Below are positions 1 to 8,280 of a stretch of DNA of 64,000 nt, in pieces. How positions within the stretch are numbered: position 1 is the first letter of the stretch; each line of letters starts with the position of its first letter. The notes under the pieces are model-generated. The model was not told the DNA's origin. It did no database searches and was given only the letters and a program-made list of their open reading frames with translations. The position numbers and the translations under genes were made by a program. Source of the stretch: Limnobaculum parvum (GTDB lineage: Bacteria; Pseudomonadota; Gammaproteobacteria; Enterobacterales; Enterobacteriaceae). The DNA is taken from positions 1,646,001 to 1,710,000 of the forward strand of contig NZ_CP029185.2 of assembly GCF_003096015.2 (NCBI RefSeq), read 5' to 3'.

Positions 1-876
1 AACAACATGGAAGAAGTGGCTGCCATTAAAGACATCGCCAACTATTTTGACCGTGCTGAATACACCAAGTGGAAAAGCTTCCGCGATACCGACGATTCCC
101 GCTATGTGGGTTTAACCCTGCCGCGTGTGCTAGCGCGTCTGCCTTATGGTCCAGATACGGTACCGGTGCGTAACTTCAACTATACCGAAGAGGTAAAAGG
201 GCCGGATCACGACAGATATCTGTGGACCAACGCCTCATTTGCGTTTGCCGCCAATATGGTAAAAAGCTTCGTGCGTAACGGTTGGTGTGTCCAAGTACGT
301 GGCCCGCAAGCGGGTGGTTTGGTTGACGATCTGCCGATCCACCTATATGACCTCGGCACCGGCAATCAGGTGAAGATCCCAACGGAAGTACTGATCCCGG
401 AAACCCGTGAGTTTGAATTTGCTAACTTGGGCTTTATTCCCCTGTCATTCTATAAAAACCGCGACTACGCGTGTTTCTTCTCCGCTAACTCTACCCAGAA
501 GCCGGCGCTGTATGACACCAAAGAAGCCACCGCCAATAGCCGGATCAATGCCCGTTTACCGTACATTTTCCTGCTGTCGCGCATTGCCCATTACCTGAAA
601 GTGATTCAGCGTGAAAACATCGGTGCCACCAAAGACCGCCGCGTACTGGAACTAGAACTGAACGCTTGGATCAATAATCTGGTGACAGAAATGACCGATC
701 CGAGTGATGAAGTTCAAGCATCGCACCCGCTGCGTCAGGCTAAAGTGACCGTAGAAGATATTGAGGATAACCCGGGCTTCTTCCGCGTGAAAACCTTCCT
801 TATTCCTCACTTCCAGATTGAAGGCATGGACATCAATTTATCGATGGTTTCTCAAATGCCAAAGGCTAAAGCTTAA
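1..876 (+). CDS. tssC: TssC, T6SS contractile sheath large subunit (5' end outside window)
   Basis: TssC (VipB) pairs with TssB to form the contractile sheath around the Hcp tube in the cytoplasm. The frame is open from base 1, and the visible ~291 residues are the C-terminal part of a protein usually near 490-500 residues, so the ATG at position 7 is internal and not the start. Family features include the RYVGLTLPRVLARLPYG stretch, a GFIPLSFYKNRDYACFFSAN segment typical of TssC, and a long helical C-terminal region. tssB presumably lies upstream. tssK follows after 21 bases, so the two are probably co-transcribed. Confidence 0.97.
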   Translation, partial: NNMEEVAAIKDIANYFDRAEYTKWKSFRDTDDSRYVGLTLPRVLARLPYGPDTVPVRNFNYTEEVKGPDHDRYLWTNASFAFAANMVKSFVRNGWCVQVRGPQAGGLVDDLPIHLYDLGTGNQVKIPTEVLIPETREFEFANLGFIPLSFYKNRDYACFFSANSTQKPALYDTKEATANSRINARLPYIFLLSRIAHYLKVIQRENIGATKDRRVLELELNAWINNLVTEMTDPSDEVQASHPLRQAKVTVEDIEDNPGFFRVKTFLIPHFQIEGMDINLSMVSQMPKAKA

Positions 877-897
877 TTTTATCTGGAGTTTGAAATA

Positions 898-2250
898 ATG
901 AAGATCCACCGCCCGTTATGGAGCGAAGGTGCGTTTTTGTCGCCGGAACAATTCCAGCAGCAAAGTCGATGGGAAGCGTTTAGTAACGATCAGATTGCCA
1001 GGCTCGGCCTGGCTAATCCTTGGGGCGTCCAGCGCGTAATGTTTGACACCCAAGCTTTAGCCTTGAATAGACTCAATGCCGAAAGTTTAAGCGTGCGTTT
1101 TCCCGATGGCAGTTGGATAGATACCGACGTCTCTGATGCGCTGCCTCCGGCTCGCGATCTGAAACACAGCATTCCAGCCGATCGTCATGATGTGACGGTG
1201 CTGTTGGGGTTGCCGCTGTTACATGCTAATGGTGGAAACTGCCATCAGGACGGTCACTACTCGGAGCGACCATTACGCTACCGGCAGGAATGGGTCGAAA
1301 CGCAAGACATATTCGGTCAGGGGAATGAATCCATTGCCGTTGAGCGTTATGCACTGACGCTGCTGTTTGATTTTGAAGAACAGGGAGATTATCTCACCTG
1401 TCCATTGATTCGACTAAAGCGCGATGCTAACGGCCTGTTTGCCATTGAACCGGCATTTTTACCACCGCTACTGAGCCTCACCGCCAGTAATGGCGTGCTG
1501 ACCCAACAGCTGGACATGTTATGCACGCAAGTGCAGTCAAAGCGCCAGCGCCTGATGGGAATGCGTCGTGAGCGCAATCAGCAAATGGCGGAGTTTGCCG
1601 TGGCGGATGTGTCACTGTTCTGGCTGCTCAATGCCCTGAACAGCCATGAGCCGCTGCTGAAGTTTCTGCACCAGTACCCGGTTACCCATCCTGAGCGACT
1701 GTATCAGCAACTGGTCTCTCTGGCGGGCGCGTTGCTGACGTTTTCGCTGGAGCATGACGTTGAGGCCATCCCGTCTTATCAGCATGACCAATTGGATAGG
1801 GTATTCCCGCCGCTGTTTAAACTGATTGGTCAACTGCTGGAAGCCAGCCTACCGTCAAGGGTGATTGCCATCGATCTGGTTCACAGCAACGGAACCCGCT
1901 GGTCTGGTCGCCTACAAGACAGCCGCCTGACGGAAGAGACCGATTTCTACCTGTCGGTGCGCTCATCGTTACCGGCGCATCAACTGCTGGAACTGATGCC
2001 GGTGCTGTGCAAAGTGGGCTCTCCGGACGATGTGAATCAAATCATCAACTCGGCGCTGTCCGGCGTTCCGCTAAAAGCATTAAGTCATGTACCGGCAGCC
2101 ATCCCGCTGCGGCTGGATAACCAGTACTTTGCGCTGGACTTAACCCATTCGGCCGCGCAAAGCATGCTGGCGGCACGTTGCTGCGAGTTTTACGTTCCGC
2201 GCTCGTTGCCGGACGTTTCGCTGGAACTGTTTGCGGTACTTAAATCATGA
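898..2250 (+). CDS. tssK: TssK, T6SS baseplate subunit
   Basis: The 450-residue product has the usual length of TssK. It begins with the family-typical MKIHRPLWSEGAFLSPEQFQQQ segment. TssK trimers connect the cytoplasmic baseplate (TssE, TssF, TssG) to the inner-membrane complex through TssL and TssM. The start has a GGAG ribosome site about 10 bases upstream (tctGGAGtttgaaataATG). The stop overlaps the tssL start (ATGA at 2247-2250), which suggests translational coupling. Only one tssK is visible, so both copies of the downstream core genes would have to share it. Confidence 0.97.
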   Translation: MKIHRPLWSEGAFLSPEQFQQQSRWEAFSNDQIARLGLANPWGVQRVMFDTQALALNRLNAESLSVRFPDGSWIDTDVSDALPPARDLKHSIPADRHDVTVLLGLPLLHANGGNCHQDGHYSERPLRYRQEWVETQDIFGQGNESIAVERYALTLLFDFEEQGDYLTCPLIRLKRDANGLFAIEPAFLPPLLSLTASNGVLTQQLDMLCTQVQSKRQRLMGMRRERNQQMAEFAVADVSLFWLLNALNSHEPLLKFLHQYPVTHPERLYQQLVSLAGALLTFSLEHDVEAIPSYQHDQLDRVFPPLFKLIGQLLEASLPSRVIAIDLVHSNGTRWSGRLQDSRLTEETDFYLSVRSSLPAHQLLELMPVLCKVGSPDDVNQIINSALSGVPLKALSHVPAAIPLRLDNQYFALDLTHSAAQSMLAARCCEFYVPRSLPDVSLELFAVLKS

Positions 2251-2906
2251 GCCAAAACCTGAAAACTATTTCCATTGATGAACTGTTGCGTGATACCGCC
2301 CTGACCGTCGTGCATTTGCGCGCGGGGTCAGTGGTTGAACAGGGGGAAGCGCTGTACAATCGCTGCGTAGAGCAGATCGAGCAACTGCGTAAACGCTTAA
2401 CCGACATGCAATGCAGCACGGACGTGGTTAACGACATCAGCTACGCCGCCTGTGCCTTACTGGATGAAACCGTCCTGTTACGCAATAGCGATGAAGGTTA
2501 CAACGTTTGGCAGGGCACGCCGCTACAGGTCACCTTCTTTAAAACGTATCGAGCCGGTGATGAGCTGTTTGAACGCATTCGCCAGCGTATTGGCCATCCG
2601 GAAGGGGCTCAGCTCGTGCTGGCTTGCTACGACCGCATTTTGGGGTTGGGCTTTCAGGGCCGTTATCTGGCACAGCCACAAACGGAAAGAGAACAACTGG
2701 TGATGGCGGTACGCGATCTGTTGCCGAAGTCTTCAACGGGTAACAACGCGCCAACAATTAACGCAGTGCAGGGGAAAGGCGGCTTTTGGCGTCGTTCTTC
2801 GCTGCTGTTCTGGACCGGTATTTCAGTGATGGCGGTGATTTTACTGTACATGCTGTTACGCCAGCATCTGGACAGCACGCTGGTTCAGCTATTACAGGAT
2901 GCATAA
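2247..2906 (+). CDS. tssL: TssL (DotU/IcmH family), inner-membrane complex subunit
   Basis: This 219-residue protein has the DotU layout: a helical cytoplasmic domain (residues ~1-175) with the ISYAACALLDETVL motif, then one C-terminal membrane segment at about residues 186-206 (LLFWTGISVMAVILLYMLL). TssL joins TssM and TssJ in the envelope complex and recruits the baseplate. It lacks a fused peptidoglycan-binding domain; that function is provided separately by the OmpA-like gene at 3106. The ATG overlaps the tssK stop. Confidence 0.95.
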   Translation: MSQNLKTISIDELLRDTALTVVHLRAGSVVEQGEALYNRCVEQIEQLRKRLTDMQCSTDVVNDISYAACALLDETVLLRNSDEGYNVWQGTPLQVTFFKTYRAGDELFERIRQRIGHPEGAQLVLACYDRILGLGFQGRYLAQPQTEREQLVMAVRDLLPKSSTGNNAPTINAVQGKGGFWRRSSLLFWTGISVMAVILLYMLLRQHLDSTLVQLLQDA

Positions 2907-3105
2907 CAACGTTTCAATCCGGCGCTGTGACGGCAACCGGTATGAAAATCCATGCAATTAATCAGGCGTTTTACAGGAGAGAGAAACTTACACAGCAATA
3001 GGGAAAGTCCCGGCGGTGTTGACTTTAAGCGGAGTGGATAGTTTAGCGTCATACCCGGGTTGCCCCTTATCGATGGGGTAAGGCGTCCTGCACAACGAGA
3101 CGGCA
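2907..3105 (+). other. 199-base spacer between tssL and tagL
   Basis: This spacer is unusually long for an otherwise tightly packed operon. It contains a good Shine-Dalgarno-like run (caggagagagaaa, ~2972-2984) with no start codon at useful distance; the frame behind it closes at 2999-3001. A TTGACT at 3019-3024 has only a poor -10 match (TTTAGC at 3042-3047) after 17 bases. I see no clear terminator. It may be an internal promoter region or a decayed 5' end of the next gene. Confidence 0.4.
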
Positions 3106-4851
3106 TTGCAAAATCGACGTGGGATTGAAATTAAGGATGTGAATGTGGGTGATTACCCTTGGCGAGTGCAGCTGCTGTATGCCACCTGTCTCTGTCTGGC
3201 TCTGCTGCTGTTCTTCCTACCTTTGCCGACCGGCTGGGTAGTTATAGGTTGTGTGCTGACGCTGTTGGTCAGCGGATATAAAGGGTGGCGCACCTTACGG
3301 TATACCAAACAGGTTAAACAGGTATCACCTTATCTGGATGCGCTAGACGGACAACTGGAAGCATTGCCGGCGCGACTGAGACGCCGGTTACCGGTGATAT
3401 TCGTCACCGGCGATGCGACCCCCCGTTACTTTGCGGAACAAGACAATCAGCAAGTAGCGATAAGCGGTAAGTGTATCTGGATTGCAGTACCGGATATGTC
3501 GACGCTCTCTCTGACGGCAGACGCCCTGAGCGGACGCTGGCCCGAGATGGCAGGAAGGATAGGCGTTCTGTTCACGCTGACGCCTGAACGATATATCAAC
3601 GGCCCGTCGCTGGCAGGATATCTGCAAACCTTTCGCCAGTCATGGGCGGATGCCAGTAAAACCAGCGGTTACAAGCTGCCGGGGTACTTGGCGGTTAATG
3701 CCCGACTGGGTGAAGAGCCCTCAGAATCAGCGCCGTGGTTCTGGTGGAATCAACAGAGTTCGGGAATACGTATTCTGGATGACTGCCACACGCCGCTAAA
3801 CCTGTGGTGTCAGCAGGCAGAGCAACCGCATCAACATCGGCGCCAACATCTGGCGGTGATGTTGAAAACCTTACAACAGTGGCTGGATGAGCAGGTCATT
3901 TCAGTACTCAATGATACACAACAGCCGGTTCCCCAGTGGATACCGGGGGCGGTAGCGTGCCTGAACATCCGTTTGGCGGGTGAAAGTGAAAACGTCTGGC
4001 AGCGCTATTTACACGATGCCACTACGTTATCGCTTCCGGCGGCGGCTGAAACGAATCAGTCGATCGCCTTGCCAGAGCGCTTGGTGGAAGACATGCCGGT
4101 GTACTGTCCGTTACCGGCCAAGAAAAGGGCGCTGTGTCATGCGGTCATACTGACGGCGATATTTGCGGCGATGGCATTATGCTCATCGGCTTATCACAAC
4201 CGCCAATTGCTGCAACATGTCGCAGGCGATCTGAATGCCTACCGGCAGGTAGCTATGGACAGCTATGACGAAAAGTTAACCCGCCTGAATGTGCTGAAAA
4301 CAGACCGCCAACTGTTAGATAAGTATTACCGGGAAGGCGAACCCGAACGGTTGGGGGTGGGATTGTACACCGCCGGGCGATTAATCCTGCCGTTGGATGT
4401 GGCGATTAAAAATTACCAGCCACCGCCTCCGCCGCCTCCGGTAGAGGACGTACCGAAGCTGGTCCGCCTCGACAGCATGTCGCTGTTTGACGCCGGGAAG
4501 GCCCAACTGAAAAGTGGTTCAACCAAAATTCTTGTAGACGCTTTAATTAACATTAAAGCCAAGCCGGGGTGGCTGATTCTGATTGCGGGCCATACCGATG
4601 TCACAGGAAATCCAGAAAGTAATCAGACGCTGTCACTGGCCAGAGCGGAATCGGTCCGCGACTGGATGATACACACCAGTGATATCGAGAAGACCTGTTT
4701 CGCCATTCAGGGGTACGGGGCAACTCAACCCATTGCTGACAATGAGACAGCAGAAGGAAGAGCGGCTAACCGCCGGGTGGAAATCAGTTTGGTGCCAGAC
4801 GCTTCGGCATGTCAGCCACAAGCCGGGCATCAGATATCTCAACAAAACTAA
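3106..4851 (+). CDS. tagL: TagL-like T6SS accessory protein: three membrane segments plus OmpA-type peptidoglycan-binding domain
   Basis: The 581-residue protein has two closely spaced membrane segments near residues 20-60, a cytoplasmic-looking domain, a third membrane segment near 343-363, a PPPPPPP linker near residue 442, and a C-terminal OmpA/MotB domain (~455-570). That domain carries the GHTDVTG, LSLARAESVRDWM and GRAANRRVEI elements of peptidoglycan binders. This matches TagL of enteroaggregative E. coli sci-1, which anchors the TssJLM complex to the cell wall. The assigned start is TTG at 3106; an in-frame stop lies at 3079-3081 and no strong ribosome site is visible, so a downstream GTG near 3139 is possible. 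hcp follows after 10 bases. Confidence 0.85.
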   Translation: MQNRRGIEIKDVNVGDYPWRVQLLYATCLCLALLLFFLPLPTGWVVIGCVLTLLVSGYKGWRTLRYTKQVKQVSPYLDALDGQLEALPARLRRRLPVIFVTGDATPRYFAEQDNQQVAISGKCIWIAVPDMSTLSLTADALSGRWPEMAGRIGVLFTLTPERYINGPSLAGYLQTFRQSWADASKTSGYKLPGYLAVNARLGEEPSESAPWFWWNQQSSGIRILDDCHTPLNLWCQQAEQPHQHRRQHLAVMLKTLQQWLDEQVISVLNDTQQPVPQWIPGAVACLNIRLAGESENVWQRYLHDATTLSLPAAAETNQSIALPERLVEDMPVYCPLPAKKRALCHAVILTAIFAAMALCSSAYHNRQLLQHVAGDLNAYRQVAMDSYDEKLTRLNVLKTDRQLLDKYYREGEPERLGVGLYTAGRLILPLDVAIKNYQPPPPPPPVEDVPKLVRLDSMSLFDAGKAQLKSGSTKILVDALINIKAKPGWLILIAGHTDVTGNPESNQTLSLARAESVRDWMIHTSDIEKTCFAIQGYGATQPIADNETAEGRAANRRVEISLVPDASACQPQAGHQISQQN

Positions 4852-4861
4852 GGAGAGAGTA

Positions 4862-5350
4862 ATGGCAATTCCTGCATATCTGTTTGTTAAAGATGATGGT
4901 GGTGCAGACATCAAGGGATCGGTGACGGTTCAAGGACGTGAAGGCAGTATTGAACTGGTTGAGTTTGACCATAAGGTTCATATTCCCACCGATGGTAACA
5001 CCGGCAAATTAACCGGTACTCGCGTACATGCGCCTTTAACCTTTGTGAAAGAAGTGGATTCTTCATCCCCTTATTTGTACAAAGCGGTGACCACCGGTCA
5101 AACCCTGAAATCAGCTGAAATCAAATGGTTCCGTATTGATGATTCTGGTCAGGAAGTCGAGTACTTCAACACCCTGATGGACAGCGTGAAAGTGGTTTCT
5201 ATCAAACCCATCATGCACAACATCAAAGATCCAAGCAAAGAGCGTTACAACCACTTAGAAGAAGTGGAAGTGCGCTACGAAAAAATCACATGGACTTATA
5301 AAGATGGCAACATCATCCATGCTGATAGCTGGAACGAAGGTCGCGGTTAA
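4862..5350 (+). CDS. hcp: Hcp (TssD), T6SS inner tube protein
   Basis: Hcp forms stacked hexameric rings that make the expelled tube and is also a hallmark secreted product. The 162-residue protein begins MAIPAYLFVKDDGGADIKGS and ends with the EEVEVRYEKITWTYKDGN pattern typical of enterobacterial Hcp. The ATG at 4862 is preceded by an excellent site, AAGGAGAGAGTA. The frame is open further upstream, but that part overlaps tagL and has no family similarity. It is the only hcp in the window and is followed by a stem-loop. Confidence 0.97.
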   Translation: MAIPAYLFVKDDGGADIKGSVTVQGREGSIELVEFDHKVHIPTDGNTGKLTGTRVHAPLTFVKEVDSSSPYLYKAVTTGQTLKSAEIKWFRIDDSGQEVEYFNTLMDSVKVVSIKPIMHNIKDPSKERYNHLEEVEVRYEKITWTYKDGNIIHADSWNEGRG

Positions 5351-5431
5351 ATTCCCGACGTCCTTGAAACAGGCGCGGCGTTCACTTTCTGCCTTGCCAC
5401 GGTTCCAATGACTTAGGGCATTACCGCCATG

Positions 5432-5459
5432 ATGCACCGGTGGGCTTCTGCCGGTGCAT
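5432..5459 (+). terminator. Stem-loop downstream of hcp
   Basis: ATGCACCGG and CCGGTGCAT form a perfect 9-bp inverted repeat around a 10-base loop, 81 bases after the hcp stop. No U-run follows, so it may act as an mRNA-stabilising or partial terminator element. It would let hcp be expressed in excess over clpV, as tube protein requires. The functional reading is inference. Confidence 0.6.
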
Positions 5460-5465
5460 TTATCA

Positions 5466-5505
5466 CCAAGATAAAATCATGCATCTATCTCCAAGATAAA
5501 ATCAT
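5466..5505 (+). repeat. Two 15-base direct repeats upstream of clpV
   Basis: CCAAGATAAAATCAT occurs at 5466-5480 and again at 5491-5505, a 25-base period, immediately upstream of the clpV ribosome site. It could be a small tandem duplication or a protein-binding site; nothing in the sequence decides. Confidence 0.6.
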
Positions 5506-5525
5506 ATTGTGCCAGGGAGCAGCCA

Positions 5526-8276
5526 ATGATCACCGATCCTTCCGTATTACTACGTCGATTAAACCCCTATTGCGCCAAAGCGTTAGAGGCTGCTGCCAGC
5601 CTGTGTCAGACGCGCGCACATCCAGAAATTACTTTAGAACATTGGTTACTGAAATTGCTGGAGCAAGGGTGCGGCGATATGACGGTGATCGCTCGTCGCT
5701 ATGAGCTGGATTTGGACAGCGTATGGCAAGCACTGCTCAATCAACTGGAAACTTTACCCCATACGGTACAGCAGAAACCGGTATTATCCGGCGTGGTACA
5801 AGAGCTGTTAAAGTCAGCCTGGCTTATCGCCTCGCTGGAAAATCAAGCCGATTCCGTGCGTTCAGCCCACATTCTTCAGGCGCTTTGCGACAATCCCCAA
5901 TGGCTGAAAGCCCGAGACGCGTGGCCTTTACTCAGCGTTTCTCAGGTTCAGCTTCAGCGTCTATTACCCATTCTGGACGAACTCTCCGATGAGAGCCCGG
6001 AACGGGTCAACGCACCCACTTACGAGAGCGCTGACTTTGCCAGTGCCGATATCGCCCCAACTGCACCGGGTGCCAGCACATTAAATAAAACGGCACCACC
6101 ACCGGCACAGCCTACCGCATTAGACCGTTTCACCATCAACCTGACTGCCAGAGCAAAAGAACAAAAAATCGATCCGGTATTTGGTCGCGATGTGGAAATT
6201 CGTCAGATGGTGGATATCTTATCCCGCCGTCGTAAAAACAACCCGATTTTGGTGGGGGAACCCGGCGTAGGAAAAACCGCGCTGGTAGAAGGCTTAGCCC
6301 TGCGTATTGCCGAAGGCAACGTGCCGGACAGCTTAAAATCGGTCAATATTCATACGCTGGACTTAGGTTTGCTACAGGCCGGTGCTGGCGTGAAAGGTGA
6401 ATTTGAGCAGCGGCTAAAAAACGTGATTGACGCGGTACAGCAATCGCCCACCCCAATCCTGCTGTTTATCGATGAAGCCCATACCATTATTGGGGCGGGC
6501 AATCAGGCCGGGGGAGCCGATGCGGCTAACTTGCTGAAACCCGCGCTGGCTCGGGGGGAACTGCGTACCATCGCCGCCACCACTTGGTCTGAATACAAAC
6601 AGTATTTTGAGCGCGACGCGGCATTGGAACGCCGCTTCCAAATGGTGAAAGTGGATGAGCCAGACGACGACACCGCCGCGCTGATGCTGCGCGGCCTAAA
6701 GTCTCGCTATGCACAGCACCACGGGGTTCATATTTTAGATGAAGCGGTACGTACCGCAGTTTCACTGTCGCGCCGCTATATTACGGGTCGTCAGCTACCG
6801 GACAAAGCGGTGGATTTGCTGGATACCGCATCAGCCCGAGTGCGTATGGGGTTAGATACTATTCCCGAAGAGATAACGCTGCTAGAAGCACAGCTTTCAG
6901 CACGGGAGTACGAGTACATCGCCCTGAGTGAAGATAAAGAACTGGGGGAAGCCATCCCCGAGTCACGTTTGGATAAGATTAAAGTCGAGCAGCAAGGGCT
7001 GATCCAACAAATTGAGCAGCGCACCGTACAGTTTACTAACGAAAAGCAAATTATTGAGCAACTGATAGAGCTGCGCTCTTGGCTGAACCAAACGGATATA
7101 CCGCAAACGCCGCAGGAGATAACCGAGCAGATTAACCAACTTCAGCAACAGCTTTACAACGTACAGGACTCGGTACCGCTGTTGTCGCTGGACGTAGACA
7201 GCCGCACCGTTGCTAGCGTTATCGCCGACTGGACCGGGGTTCCATTAGAAAGCCTGATGAAAGATGAGCAAAGCAACCTGCTGACGTTGGAAAGCAAACT
7301 GGCAGAAAGAGTCATCGGGCAGGATGAAGCGCTGATATCGCTGGCCCAGCGTTTACGGGCGGCAAAAACCGGCCTGACCCCGGAGAAGGGACCGTTGGGG
7401 GTATTCTTACTGGTAGGCCCATCGGGGATTGGTAAAACCGAAAGCGCGCTGGCGCTGGCGGATAGCCTGTTTGGTGGTGAACGCTCGCTGATCACCATCA
7501 ATATGTCTGAATATCAGGAAGCCCATACGGTTTCCCAACTGAAAGGCTCCCCGCCTGGCTATGTGGGCTACGGACAGGGGGGCATCCTGACCGAAGCGGT
7601 ACGCCGTCGCCCTTACAGCGTCGTGCTGCTGGATGAAGTAGAAAAAGCCCATAAGGACGTCATCAATCTGTTTTATCAGGTCTTTGACCGAGGCTTTATG
7701 CGCGACGGTGAAGGGCGTGAAATTGATTTTCGCAATACCGTTATTCTGATGACCGCCAACCTCGGCAGCGACTACATGATGGCGTTGCTGGAAGAGCAAC
7801 CTCAGGCGACCACCGCCATGCTGCATGAAGTGATTCATCCTATTCTGCGCGACCACTTCCAACCGGCTTTACTGGCCCGTTTCCAGACCGTGATTTACCG
7901 CCCGCTGGGGGCCGACGCGTTAAGAAAAATTGTGGCGATAAAAATGGGCAACGTGGCGGAAAGATTACAGCGCCACTACGGCATTGAGTTTCGGGTTGAA
8001 GAGAGTTTGTTTGACGAACTGGTGAGCGCCTGTTTATTGCCGGACAGCGGTGCCCGCAATATCGATAGCCTGCTGAATCAGCAAATTTTGCCGGTACTGT
8101 CACAAACCCTGCTGCAAATGCAGTCACAGCAGAAGAAAGCCAAAGCGCTGGCCTTGGGTTACCGCGAGCAGGAAGGCATTACGCTGGATATTATTGAACA
8201 CGACACGACCGCAATGACACATTCTGCACCGGAAGCAGAGATAACCTTGGGCGTTTACGAGTCAGAAAAGGAATAA
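5526..8276 (+). CDS. clpV: ClpV (TssH), AAA+ ATPase that recycles the contracted sheath
   Basis: The 916-residue protein has the Clp/Hsp100 layout: an N-terminal repeat domain that in the family binds the TssC N-terminus, a first AAA+ module with Walker A GEPGVGKTA near residue 244 and Walker B LLFIDEAHT, a coiled middle domain near residues 440-550, and a second AAA+ module with GPSGIGKTE near residue 630 and VVLLDEVEKAH. It disassembles contracted TssBC sheath in the cytoplasm. The start ATG at 5526 follows the site CAGGGAGCAGCCA. Both ATPase sites look intact. It is the only ClpV in the window, and vgrG1 starts 4 bases after its stop. Confidence 0.97.
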   Translation: MITDPSVLLRRLNPYCAKALEAAASLCQTRAHPEITLEHWLLKLLEQGCGDMTVIARRYELDLDSVWQALLNQLETLPHTVQQKPVLSGVVQELLKSAWLIASLENQADSVRSAHILQALCDNPQWLKARDAWPLLSVSQVQLQRLLPILDELSDESPERVNAPTYESADFASADIAPTAPGASTLNKTAPPPAQPTALDRFTINLTARAKEQKIDPVFGRDVEIRQMVDILSRRRKNNPILVGEPGVGKTALVEGLALRIAEGNVPDSLKSVNIHTLDLGLLQAGAGVKGEFEQRLKNVIDAVQQSPTPILLFIDEAHTIIGAGNQAGGADAANLLKPALARGELRTIAATTWSEYKQYFERDAALERRFQMVKVDEPDDDTAALMLRGLKSRYAQHHGVHILDEAVRTAVSLSRRYITGRQLPDKAVDLLDTASARVRMGLDTIPEEITLLEAQLSAREYEYIALSEDKELGEAIPESRLDKIKVEQQGLIQQIEQRTVQFTNEKQIIEQLIELRSWLNQTDIPQTPQEITEQINQLQQQLYNVQDSVPLLSLDVDSRTVASVIADWTGVPLESLMKDEQSNLLTLESKLAERVIGQDEALISLAQRLRAAKTGLTPEKGPLGVFLLVGPSGIGKTESALALADSLFGGERSLITINMSEYQEAHTVSQLKGSPPGYVGYGQGGILTEAVRRRPYSVVLLDEVEKAHKDVINLFYQVFDRGFMRDGEGREIDFRNTVILMTANLGSDYMMALLEEQPQATTAMLHEVIHPILRDHFQPALLARFQTVIYRPLGADALRKIVAIKMGNVAERLQRHYGIEFRVEESLFDELVSACLLPDSGARNIDSLLNQQILPVLSQTLLQMQSQQKKAKALALGYREQEGITLDIIEHDTTAMTHSAPEAEITLGVYESEKE

Positions 8277-8280
8277 CGGA

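Noticed and set aside
4679..4861. N-terminal extension of hcp upstream of 4862
   Set aside because: The frame is open but overlaps tagL, and the canonical Hcp N-terminus with an ideal ribosome site begins at 4862.
7407..7862. Minus-strand open frame of ~150 codons inside clpV
   Set aside because: Antisense shadow of the second ClpV ATPase domain with no recognisable protein features.
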